Assembly (NCBI RefSeq): GCF_021130785.1
Contig: NC_060209.1
Coordinates: 20,359,501-20,423,500, forward strand
Reading direction: 5' to 3'
DNA length: 64,000 nt
From: Homalodisca vitripennis
Lineage: Eukaryota; Arthropoda; Insecta; Hemiptera; Cicadellidae
The position numbers were made by a program, and so were the translations under genes. The notes beneath the pieces are model-generated. The model saw only the letters and a list, made by a program, of their open reading frames with translations, did no database searches and was not told the DNA's origin. Below, piece by piece: positions 48,941 to 55,939 of this stretch; position 1 is the stretch's first letter, and each line of letters begins with the position of its first letter.

Positions 48941-51900
48941 CATTAATAATCTACACATACTTAGTTTACCAATAGGCTGTTGTTATTTTGATTTATTACT
49001 CACCGGGAACACAATAAAACAGGACAAAGTTGCTAAAACAATAAAAGGTGTGAATAATATTTTATATAACTTATGTTTCAGGCTGGACTGAAGAATCTGA
49101 CGTCAACTCCCGGCAGCCAGAAGAAGGTGGAATTCAACCTTAGTGCAAACTGTTCACAAGGTAAAAGAAATATTTCAATCCAAATTAGCAATTTATAACA
49201 AATTGTGTTTCCTCTTATCTTTTTGGAATATCAGTACAACTCTCTAAAAGTAAACACCTTCAATATGCTTTGTCTCAAGACTAGAGAGCTTTTTTTTGTT
49301 GTTGAAAACATTATTCACAGATTCATTTGTCTTGACATGTTGAATATTTCTGCCCTTCAAAAAATGTAAAAAAAAAACTTAATTTTTTCAGCTAGAAGTG
49401 GTACAATCTTAGTATGCTACTCTGTGATTTTCCAAAAGAGAAATTTCCTATAAAAAGGTTGTGTACAGCAAGAGTAGAAATCTTGGCAAAACCTGACGTG
49501 ACCTTATATCTTGAGATTTTAGTTTTCAAAGCAATGCCAAATATTAAAAAGTCGCGGTAAAAATATTGAAGATATTGAACATTTATAAAACAATGGATTC
49601 AAGCTGCAATTGAATTGCGTTACAGTTTAGGAAGAGATTAAATTTTACTTAGACTTCTGCAGGGATATGTTTCGCATTCATATCAAGTTGAGATAAAACA
49701 AAGTAAAACTGTTAATTACGTTTTTTCTCAAACTTGTTTTCTCATTTCTAGATAATGTGTATCTAACACAAGAAATACAAAAATTTTTGACTGGCCTGCT
49801 TTACTAGTTCCCTTTGCTCAGCCAAAAACCATACACAATATCACCGAATGCAGAGTCATCATAGTTAACTTTGGCGAGAAGTCAACTTCCGATTTTTAGG
49901 GGGCGGAACAACCATGTTGCGGATTAATCGGGGTGACAAATTTCAGCAACAACAAAAAATTATTAACCCTTTGAACCCCAGGCGACGAAATATCGTCGCC
50001 GAGAAGATATGCGAAGATCCCCGCGGCGACGATGTATCGTCGCCAATGAAGTTGCGAGAATCCCCGGGCGACGTAATATCGTCGCCATGGTATACGCGTT
50101 TAATACATATTTATTTGAAATCGTAAAATACTTATTTTATGAGTATTAATACATATTTATATGTATTTTATTAAAATACTAATTTTTTTATTTATTTATT
50201 TACTAATTTATTTATTTAGGTAATATCAGTGATTTTTGTGTTGTACGCCTAGAGGTTTTTACAAGTCGCATACTTTTATATAAAAATTCAAAAAAAAGTT
50301 TATTTTTAGAGATATCAATATAATTTTTTTTTGTACATACACAAAACTAAATTTAGAAAAATAAAATGTGGGTGCCCATATTAAAAATATTTCTTATTTT
50401 TTAATTAAAAAATCTTAAAATCAATTTTTTTGCCTAAAAATCTATATACATATATTTTAAAATTATTTTAATGCTGTTAAACATTTTTTTATACTTCAGA
50501 CTAATCTTTTTCTGTGTATACAATTTCATTCTGGACATTTTGGTGTGTAATACAAGACAATAGCATAAAAAATAGCAAAAGTATTAATTTTTTTACAAAC
50601 AGTATGCAAAACAGCTGTTTCTGCTCCGGGGATTCTCGGTAGTTCTTAGGTCAAATGATTTTGGTACGTTTTTTCCACCATCAATATTTTGGTCTGGGGT
50701 TCAAAGGGTTAATTGTGCGGTCAGTGCAAATTGAAAACATTTCTACATCTTTTTTAGCAATTCTACTTCATTTTTATTTAAATTGTTTAAGTAATACTAA
50801 TCGTAAATATCAGATAAAGAACTGCCATGTAGCATTTGTAGGATAATTGGTGAGATAATGTTGAAAAATAATAAATGGCAGTGTAGTGAGTGAAAAAGGG
50901 CATTTGTAATAACAACAGAGACAGTTACATGTAGCTTGTGCGCTTGCCGCTGGCTGTGTCCGTATGCCTCTTCACTAATAGCAAGTGTTTTGATTGTAGC
51001 TATTTTTAGATTCCCTATTTTGTTTTTAGGGGTTTGAGGAGGATTTGCCGGCTGAGCCCTAGGTCATGAATAGAACATTAAATAATCACGTTGAGTGTTT
51101 GCTAGGTTAGTTGGGAGTGTGCTTTGTGACAAGCTGGTTTTCCGGAGATTACGTTTGACCATAATAAGGAAGGAAGGTGCTGCAAAAATACAATCAATAG
51201 AGTTGTATGCTCTTTTCAAGTCTACATATGTACAAACAATATATTTTGTTAGAAATCTTTTGATGTCTAAAGACCCGTTTTAAGTTGAAAATTTGTTTTA
51301 GATAAGATCTGTTAGGTCTTCTGATACTGGGGCTTGGTATTCACCAAGTTTTCTTTCCAACTATTGCCAAGTTTGATAAAGAAGATATAGTGAGAAAATC
51401 TTGTATTAACTCTAAACATTTATTGTAAACAAGTTCTCTCCCTTTTGTTCTTTTTTCCAATTTTCAGGAATTTATTTTGTTTGTCAGGTATGTTTTATAT
51501 GCTGAAGCTGATTACAAATTTAATGTTCTACTACGATCCTATCTTCACTGAATGCTTTGTTGTCTTAAGTTTCTTGAGTTGTCTAATTAATTCAATTTCA
51601 TCTGGTTCTTGTGATTCTTGTTGGTTTTATCAATTTTGAGTGGAGTTTTATCGATTTTTATGGATTTATTAGTGGGTTTCAGAAGGTTTTTAAGTTTCCC
51701 AAATATTCAGCTAGTTTCCTGCCATTTTCTTTATTGCTGTGGGTCAAACTGTTGTTTTAATTTTTCAAACAAAGACTTTGGGGTTGGTTAGCAGTTAATT
51801 TTGCTTTTACTGTTTGTACAAGTTTCTTGTATTGTTTTTTTCCAAAGTTCTTCTTAATAGTTAAAAGTTGGCCCATTTTATGTTTTATCTTAGCCTGTCT

Positions 51901-52169
51901 CATTAATCTATGTGTTTCTTCTCTCTCAGCTAGAAATGTATTGTTTGTATTTTCCGTTTTTTACTCTTCCAGTTCTATGAAATGTTAGTGGACATGAAAA
52001 ATATTTTGTTTTAGATTACAAGGAGTACACACTGCAGGTGAAAAGCAGTAAAAAGCAAGTCCCATTTGACGCTTCCAAAAAACCAGTGCAAGGCCTGCTG
52101 AAGAATTCTACACCAAGCCCAATCAATCCTTTCTACAAGAAAAAACTAAGTTTCTTGAAATCACCATAA
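28458..52169 (+). CDS. RRP1: ribosomal RNA processing protein 1 (NOP52 family), 9 exons, complete
   Basis: RRP1/Nnp-1/NOP52 proteins act in the nucleolus in late pre-rRNA processing towards the 28S rRNA of the large subunit. Nine exons (28458-28635, 36550-36629, 41811-41954, 43391-43555, 43701-43883, 44128-44402, 47162-48113, 49082-49160, 52015-52169) join in phase to 736 codons plus TAA. Residues 1-250 hold the conserved NOP52 domain, including [38 protein letters not shown] and [11 protein letters not shown]. Residues 251-345 contain an acidic run. Residues 345-655 are a long lysine/serine-rich, probably disordered tail, and the last ~75 residues carry KVEF and [14 protein letters not shown] blocks. 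The ATG at 28458 is the only methionine positioned just before the conserved domain. Introns hold many transposons. Confidence 0.95.
29269..29314. mobile_element. 46-bp TTAA-flanked micro-insert
   Basis: TTAA at 29265-29268 and 29315-29318. The sister copy of this repeat at 32313-32316 has a single TTAA between the same flanks, an empty site. The insert begins CCCTCCAAGTGTTG, close to the end of the element at 46237 (CCCTCCAAGTGATA), and contains the perfect 16-bp palindrome CGACAAAATTTTGTCG. There is no right-hand inverted end. Confidence 0.7.
31436..31481. repeat. two-stage hairpin
   Basis: An outer stem ATCAGCGCGG/CCGCGCTGAT (31436-31445 and 31472-31481) encloses an inner stem GCAGCACC/GGTGCTGC (31447-31454 and 31458-31465) with a TTT loop. 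It is GC-rich in an AT-rich intron. Confidence 0.85.
33121..33165 (+). repeat. (GT)n microsatellite
   Basis: GTGTGTGTGTGT with a central CACGC interruption, about 45 bp, within the retrotransposon relic. Confidence 0.95.
33740..35246 (+). pseudogene. inner non-LTR retrotransposon, 5'-truncated, RT frame partly intact
   Basis: The frame at 33812-34243 is open for 143 residues. It holds [15 protein letters not shown] (3-17), [14 protein letters not shown] (39-52), [14 protein letters not shown] (97-109) and QYADDTTLH (127-135), which are classic RT domains with the catalytic ADD intact. Downstream the frame is broken ([20 protein letters not shown] near 34422) and continues to about 35030. The 3' end is GCAATAAAGGAATTATTATT with a TTA-repeat tail to 35246. 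It lies inside the outer relic. Confidence 0.75.
36550..36629 (+). CDS. RRP1: RRP1 exon 2
   Basis: 80 nt. Acceptor TTTGCAG ends at 36549 and donor CAA|GTAAGA follows 36629. Residues 60-86 read [20 protein letters not shown], then SDKPLIQ. The [17 protein letters not shown] block is the most diagnostic RRP1 motif in the window. Confidence 0.96.
37238..38778 (-). mobile_element. full-length mariner-like (DD41D) element with long inverted repeats
   Basis: TA at 37236-37237 and 38779-38780 flanks 111-bp terminal inverted repeats (37238-37348 and 38668-38778), which differ at about three positions by eye. They begin CAGGGTGGTTATAAATTATT. One transposase gene lies between them on the minus strand. 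The high repeat identity suggests a fairly recent insertion in RRP1 intron 2. Confidence 0.92.
37399..38450 (-). pseudogene. mariner-family transposase, two frameshifts
   Basis: Starts [19 protein letters not shown] at 38450 with an N-terminal helix-turn-helix region, followed by [16 protein letters not shown] and [20 protein letters not shown]. Catalytic residues are visible: [12 protein letters not shown] (first D), [11 protein letters not shown] (second D) and [17 protein letters not shown] (third D). There are 41 residues between the second and third D, giving the DD41D type. One frameshift near 37803-37808 separates the first and second D. A second lies in an A run near 37548, just after VKDRVFAKK. 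Beyond it the expected C-terminal frame runs to a stop at 37399-37401. All three catalytic residues survive, so inactivation looks recent or may be sequencing error. Confidence 0.85.
38943..41679 (+). mobile_element. piggyBac-like element with perfect terminal inverted repeats
   Basis: TTAA at 38939-38942 and 41680-41683 flanks the 14-bp inverted repeat CAGGTTGACTGCCA, perfect at both ends. Subterminal motif GAGTACCATATTTGGTACTC (39001-39020) is present at the right side as its reverse complement (41502-41521), with further ATGAGTACC copies near both ends. It encloses a transposase pseudogene. Confidence 0.93.
39262..41203 (+). pseudogene. piggyBac-type transposase, several frameshifts and stops
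   Basis: It begins [20 protein letters not shown] with an acidic N-terminal region. Core pieces follow in shifting frames: [18 protein letters not shown] and [10 protein letters not shown] (about 39965-40060), [15 protein letters not shown], an [11 protein letters not shown] segment holding the first catalytic aspartate near 40240, and [19 protein letters not shown] (about 40455-40510) holding the second. The end has CCVCYKQHQ...CSEC, a cysteine-rich C-terminal finger. At least five frame breaks make it inactive. Confidence 0.88.
41811..41954 (+). CDS. RRP1: RRP1 exon 3
   Basis: 144 nt, phase 0. Acceptor AATTTCAG ends at 41810 and donor ATG|GTAAGT follows 41954. Residues 87-134 include [32 protein letters not shown] and QLRLDKFMM. 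The W.GID.LRLDKF.ML motif is conserved from yeast to human. Confidence 0.95.
42220..42860 (+). pseudogene. 5'-truncated non-LTR retrotransposon fragment
   Basis: RRP1 intron 3 carries plus-strand RT tail sequence. [19 protein letters not shown] at about 42228 matches the post-catalytic LGxxxDxxLxWxxHI block. It is followed by a C-terminal [18 protein letters not shown] and [16 protein letters not shown] (42530-42650). GCAATAAAAAATATTTTGAA at about 42839 marks the 3' end. A short GC-normal stretch just upstream (42030-42215) may belong to it. Confidence 0.7.
42977..43032 (+). repeat. 28-bp perfect tandem duplication
   Basis: CCAGTGATAGAAGTGAGCTC plus TAAATATA occurs twice in succession (42977-43004 and 43005-43032) in RRP1 intron 3. 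Confidence 0.9.
43391..43555 (+). CDS. RRP1: RRP1 exon 4
   Basis: 165 nt, phase 0. Acceptor GTTCTAG ends at 43390 and donor AAG|GTAAGA follows 43555. Residues 135-189 read [20 protein letters not shown], then [17 protein letters not shown]. The pattern matches the family's MLMRxxxxxSFxxL and GLxxHxxEIFxEELxK helices. Confidence 0.94.
43701..43883 (+). CDS. RRP1: RRP1 exon 5
   Basis: 183 nt, phase 0. Acceptor TTTTACAG ends at 43700 and donor GAG|GTAAAG follows 43883. Residues 190-250 include [20 protein letters not shown] and [13 protein letters not shown], matching the conserved PFxxxxAxxxDxxLxxxIxxxIF segment that ends the NOP52 domain. It is preceded by a 145-bp intron, the shortest in the gene. 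Confidence 0.94.
44128..44402 (+). CDS. RRP1: RRP1 exon 6 (acidic stretch)
   Basis: Acceptor GTGTTCCAG ends at 44127, chosen because exon 5 ends in phase 0 and the nearer AG dinucleotides lead to stops. Donor AA|GTTAGT follows 44402, phase 2. Residues 251-341 include [20 protein letters not shown], a nine-glutamate run, then [20 protein letters not shown] and [10 protein letters not shown]. The FDxxxLxxxL...RKxLYxLIxK tail fits the family. The ATG at 44110 lies just upstream of the acceptor and is probably not used. Confidence 0.85.
44779..45815 (-). mobile_element. piggyBac-like deletion derivative (TTAA) with N-terminal ORF remnant
   Basis: TTAA at 44775-44778 and 45816-45819 flanks the 14-bp inverted repeat CACTTTGTACCCTG. 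Near the right end are two palindrome-like motifs, CCCGAGGTATACTCGGG (45739-45755) and CCCGACCTATACTCGGG (45783-45799). A minus-strand frame ending near 45126 contains [18 protein letters not shown], like the acidic start of piggyBac transposases. The catalytic part is missing. Confidence 0.82.
46237..46888. mobile_element. non-autonomous piggyBac-like (TTAA) element
   Basis: TTAA at 46233-46236 and 46889-46892 flanks the inverted repeat CCCTCCAAGTGATA. Close to the left end are CGGCTCAGACCGAGCCG (46252-46268) and AACGGCTCGG/CCGAGCCGTT arms around one base (46292-46312). There is no coding content. Confidence 0.85.
47162..48113 (+). CDS. RRP1: RRP1 exon 7 (long basic, disordered tail)
   Basis: 952 nt. 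Acceptor TTTTTTTGTAG ends at 47161 and donor AAA|GTAAGT follows 48113. Residues 342-659 start [19 protein letters not shown], the end of the conserved region, then become lysine-, serine- and glutamate-rich with repeated KK/KR clusters suited to nucleolar localisation and RNA binding. Near the end, [20 protein letters not shown] resembles a conserved short motif of metazoan RRP1 tails. A large exon of this kind is usual for the variable tail. Confidence 0.93.
48850..48938. repeat. (CT)n(TA)n compound microsatellite
   Basis: About 13 CT units run straight into about 30 TA units in RRP1 intron 7. Confidence 0.95.
49082..49160 (+). CDS. RRP1: RRP1 exon 8 (KVxF exon)
   Basis: 79 nt, phase 0 in, phase 1 out. 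Acceptor TGTTTCAG ends at 49081 and donor CAAG|GTAAAA follows 49160. It encodes [20 protein letters not shown] and SANCSQ. KKVEF fits the RVxF consensus for protein phosphatase 1 docking, and vertebrate RRP1B is known to bind PP1 through a KVTF motif in the same C-terminal position. PP1 binding here is inferred, not shown. A diverged second version of this exon lies at 63326-63404. Confidence 0.9.
49967..50708. mobile_element. non-autonomous piggyBac-like (TTAA) element
   Basis: TTAA at 49963-49966 and 50709-50712 flanks the 15-bp inverted repeat CCCTTTGAACCCCAG. Just inside the left end are three near-palindromes GGCGACGA....TCGTCGCC (49981-50000, 50025-50044, 50067-50086). There is no transposase frame. 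It lies in RRP1 intron 8. Confidence 0.9.
51000..51970 (-). pseudogene. decayed non-LTR retrotransposon, RT N-terminal part
   Basis: In RRP1 intron 8, on the opposite strand, frames read in order [51 protein letters not shown] and [20 protein letters not shown]. These correspond to the linker, the first RT motif, the GEYQxGFRxGRST block and the DLKxAYDSI catalytic-A motif of RTE-like elements. Stops and frameshifts are frequent, and the catalytic ADD part is absent. Confidence 0.6.
52015..52169 (+). CDS. RRP1: RRP1 exon 9 (last exon with stop)
   Basis: Acceptor TTTTAG ends at 52014, in phase 1 from exon 8. Residues 686-736 include [19 protein letters not shown], then [23 protein letters not shown] is at 52167-52169. 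The VxFDxxxKPxxGxLK block is the conserved C-terminus of RRP1/RRP1B. A variant poly(A) signal ATTAAA at 52277-52282 is followed by a GT-rich stretch. Confidence 0.93.
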
Positions 52170-52515
52170 AACAAAATTGTTTTTTAGATATCCATTTTGT
52201 TGTAAATACTTTTATATATAAATTTATATAAGGATCTTCTGGCATGGTATTAATAATTGTGTATATATTTATTGTAATTAAATAGATTTGTTATCTTTTG
52301 TTTTTTAAAAGTGATTTTTTCTCGTGGTAGTCCTTTTTTCCAAAGTTAGAAAGTTTCGTGTGATAAATATACAATGTAGATGTACACACATTATACAATT
52401 ACAACACAAGAAGCACACATGGAAAGTAAATACTGTTATGCGCTGACATCACCTCAACTCAATTGTAATCAGTTCACAGATGTATGTGGTGGGTTTGGTA
52501 GCCATACACTATTAA

Positions 52516-53387
52516 CACTGGAACTGGTAATCGACAACATAATATCGATCTGAATTGATTTATGAGTGGCGACATTGTAATGTCAATCTGACATGCATAT
52601 GTTTTTACAGTTCATGTAGTACATAAATCAACCCTACCACCACTATTTTTAGCTGTGTTTGAAATTAGAAAGAATTACTGATTTCAGTAGTGAAATTTGT
52701 TTTGCTGTTTTGGCAACAGTGGTGCCATAAAACTTGCCAGAAGGATCGTCTTCATCTAGTCATTTCGAAAATTGTTTCTATAGTTTGGTTTATTATTTTG
52801 GTTTATAGCTCTAGCTCTGTTTTGAGCAATACTAAGCTAAATTTTGGTTTTTGGAAACATTTAGTGTACAAATTATGTTTGTTTGCTAATTTTTGAAAAT
52901 GATTGTACCCATAGTAACAAATTTAAGTACATACAAATACAAAAGTTTAGAGATGGTTATTAATTAATTTATTGTTTTGTAGTGCATATCTCTAAATTTT
53001 GGTATATTTTGTAAAAATGTAGTGTAAGAATTGATGTTTTTAATAATCGCACCCATAATAACAAATTGAACCTTTCGTGTACTGTTCGAGGTTATACCAT
53101 ATATTTATTTTTTCTTAAAGAGACCTGGATATGAAGAAGAATAAATTGGTTATATGAGATTCTAATATTTTTATATTATCACACTTTACTAGTTGTTTTC
53201 CCACCACTAAATAAAAGATATTTTTAGTTTAGTCTTTTTTATGGTTTATGCATGATGTTCTTATACCATAACTATCTTTACATTTTCCTGAAAAAATAAT
53301 GTATTACACATATAGGTTTATAGTAAAAAGTACAAAACATCCAAAATGGCTTGCCAACTGAGAAGAAAATGACTGCCATTTTCAGTG
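52516..53387. mobile_element. possible piggyBac-like (TTAA) element
   Basis: TTAA at 52512-52515 and 53388-53391, with ends CACTGGAACTGG and, read inward, CACTGAAAATGG. A near-palindrome GACATTGTAATGTC (52571-52584) lies near the left end. The ends agree at only about 10 of 12 positions, so this is tentative. Confidence 0.42.
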
Positions 53388-54666
53388 TTAATAGTTTGAG
53401 TGGTTTTTATTGATGTCGTAACAACAAATTGATTTGTATTAAAGTTATCTATGATCATTTACAATATATAAAACTTGTAATGAATTGATTGTGAAATTTG
53501 TTCTAATATCCAAAATTTATTGTCAGATACATACAAAAGGAAAGGAATAAACAATTTGTTGTTCCATGAAAATGTTTGGCCTCATCTATATCAAAATCTA
53601 TTATTTTGTGTGTGAGTAATGACTTTATCTAAAATTTTTCGAATTATCTTATTTTCTCTTTTTTGATTTTGTTTTATGTCAACCTTTTATTTAAAACTAA
53701 AGTCTAATTTTAATTTGATTACATATATACACAATAAGGAATAACAGATTTATTCAAGAAAATTATAAACATTTCATTTTATTTACTTGAAATGAAAACG
53801 TGTCTTAAAGAATGGGTTTTTAACTACAGTGAAATGTGAGTTGCAACATATATTACCTTAAAAACTATTTCTCAAGTCCAGTATTCATTTACTAAGTTTA
53901 ACTTTCACAACTGGAGCCAAGACAAGAATATTAAACCATCTAGAACAGGACCTACTTTCTAGTAGGTAAGTAACTTACTAGCAGTAAGCAAATACTTAGG
54001 TTTTGTACCTGTATGAGCACTTCTGGTTTTAGTGATGTATATTTCCGATGCCAATATTGACTTTTCCTTGTTGCCAAAAAAGTTTATATTTATGGTGATT
54101 GTAATTTACTTTGTTCTTAGTATGTTTTGTTCCATAGTTGAACAAACCCCAAGGGTTTATCGAAATTAGAATAGGCTTGTATTCATATCAGGGACCGTAA
54201 GAATGTCCATGTAAAATTTGAGTACAATTGGTTGAATATTTTACACGTTGAAGCAAAACAAATAAAAAAAGGCACTATATTATTAAGATGTTTTATTATT
54301 AGGATGTTTATCCTAAAATCTTGTATTGTGGCCGAATCTAGTTTTAGGAACCGCTGTTCAGATGACTATTTTATTTTTGTTGCATAAGAACAATGATTCA
54401 TCTTAAAACCATTTTACTTACACATTTCAGCTCCAGATGTCTGTGTTATTTTTTACAGTAAATGTAAAAATAATAATGAATCTTTACATGACACAGTGCT
54501 TGCCCGTTCTGTAAACAAAAACCTTTTTACCCACAATAACATTTTAACATTTGGTATTTTTGTTTTAGGTATTTCAGTTTAAACATAAATTTAATGCCGG
54601 TCAGATTAGTTATGTAATGTAAAATTATTTTAGAAATTTGTTAAAGAGAATTTAAATATTGGTAAT

Positions 54667-55926
54667 CATCATCATCATCATCGTCAGACGTTTCCGTTCT
54701 CACGGGTCGTCGTCGTACACAGCCTCCTCCACTTTAGTCTATCCTTCCAGGTCTCCTCTTCATCCACCTGCATTTTCTGTAGTCCCCTTCTCTCTATGTC
54801 TTTCCACACTTGGTCCTCCCATCTTCCTCTCGGTCTTCCTCTTGGTCTTCTTCCTCCTTCCTCCTTCTCCAGTGCTATTCTAGGCATTCTATTATCTCCC
54901 ATCCTCTTCACATGCCCCATCCACTGTATTCTTCTTCCTTCCATTGTCTCTTGCAGTGAAACTACCTTCAATCTTTCTCTGGTTATTTCGTTCCTTATTC
55001 TATCTCTTCTTGTAGTCTTCTCTATCCCTCTTAAAAATCTCATTTCTGCAGCTTGCAATCTGCTTAAATCCTTTTTAGTCCACGTCCACGTCTCTGCTCC
55101 ATATAATAAAATTGGTTGGAAATAAGATTTATACATCAATACTTTTGATTCTTTCCCAATGTTCCAACTCCACACAATCTTCTTCACCATATTGAAAAAC
55201 TTTCCACTCTTCCATATTCTGTTTCCTATCTCTTCTCTTATTGTGCCCCTATCTGTTATGATACTTCCTAAATAACAGAATTCCTTCACCTTTTCAAGTC
55301 TTTTTCCTTCAACTAACACGTCTTTGTTATTTCCATCCCTTCTCTCTACTTTCATTACTTTACATTTTTGTATGTTCATCTCTAAACCATATTTCTTCGC
55401 CACTTTTGCCCATTTCTTTAACTCTCGTTCTAACTCTTCTTCCCTATTTTCCCATATCATTATGTCATCCGCATATGCTATTGTCTTAAGTTCTTCTGCT
55501 CCTCTGTTTCCTTGTACTTCTAGAATAATTTCATCCATTATAATATTGAAAAGGAAAGGTGACAATATGCTTCCCTGCCTTACTCCTCTCTCTGTTTTAA
55601 AAGTATCTGTATATTTTTCTTCAATTCTTACCCTGTTTTTACATATGCCGTACAGGTTCTTTATTCTTTCTACTATTCCCTCACGCAATCCTCTCTTTCT
55701 CATACTCTCCCATATCCTTTCTCTCAGTACCTTATCATATGCCTTCTGTAGGTCTATAAACGCTACCATTGTATCTTTTCCGTATTCCCACCTCTTTTCT
55801 AACACTTGTCTCATCACAAAAATAGCATCCACCGTTGACCTACCTTTCCTAAAACCACATTGCTCCTCTCTTCCTGTTTCTTCCAGTACTGGTCTAATTT
55901 TCTGCAACAGCCTCGGAAAGGATGGA
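54667..55926 (-). mobile_element. 5'-truncated RTE-like retrotransposon with 13-bp target duplication
   Basis: AAATATTGGTAAT occurs perfectly at 54654-54666 and 55927-55939, flanking the element. On the minus strand it is one open frame that enters at the truncated 5' end and stops at 54684-54686. The remaining 17 bases are little more than GATG-type repeats. The intact frame and perfect duplication indicate a young insertion about 2.5 kb past RRP1. Confidence 0.92.
54684..55907 (-). CDS. reverse transcriptase of an RTE-like element (N-terminally truncated)
   Basis: 407 uninterrupted residues. Blocks in order: EEQCGFRKGRSTVDAIFVMR (14-33), VAFIDLQKAYDKV (48-60), ERGVRQGSILSPFLFNIIMD (106-125), catalytic TIAYADDIMIW (142-152), FCYLGSIIT and LLYGAETWTW further on, and a basic C-terminus with GRRPRGRPRGRWEDQV. 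The catalytic YADD (145-148) is intact. The endonuclease domain is lost by 5' truncation. The listed start is only the first methionine; the open frame continues upstream to the truncation point. Confidence 0.9.
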   Translation of the reverse strand: MQKIRPVLEETGREEQCGFRKGRSTVDAIFVMRQVLEKRWEYGKDTMVAFIDLQKAYDKVLRERIWESMRKRGLREGIVERIKNLYGICKNRVRIEEKYTDTFKTERGVRQGSILSPFLFNIIMDEIILEVQGNRGAEELKTIAYADDIMIWENREEELERELKKWAKVAKKYGLEMNIQKCKVMKVERRDGNNKDVLVEGKRLEKVKEFCYLGSIITDRGTIREEIGNRIWKSGKFFNMVKKIVWSWNIGKESKVLMYKSYFQPILLYGAETWTWTKKDLSRLQAAEMRFLRGIEKTTRRDRIRNEITRERLKVVSLQETMEGRRIQWMGHVKRMGDNRMPRIALEKEEGGRRPRGRPRGRWEDQVWKDIERRGLQKMQVDEEETWKDRLKWRRLCTTTTRENGNV

Positions 55927-55939
55927 AAATATTGGTAAT

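Noticed and set aside
55324..55938. 204-codon plus-strand frame
   Set aside because: Antisense shadow of the RTE-like reverse transcriptase.
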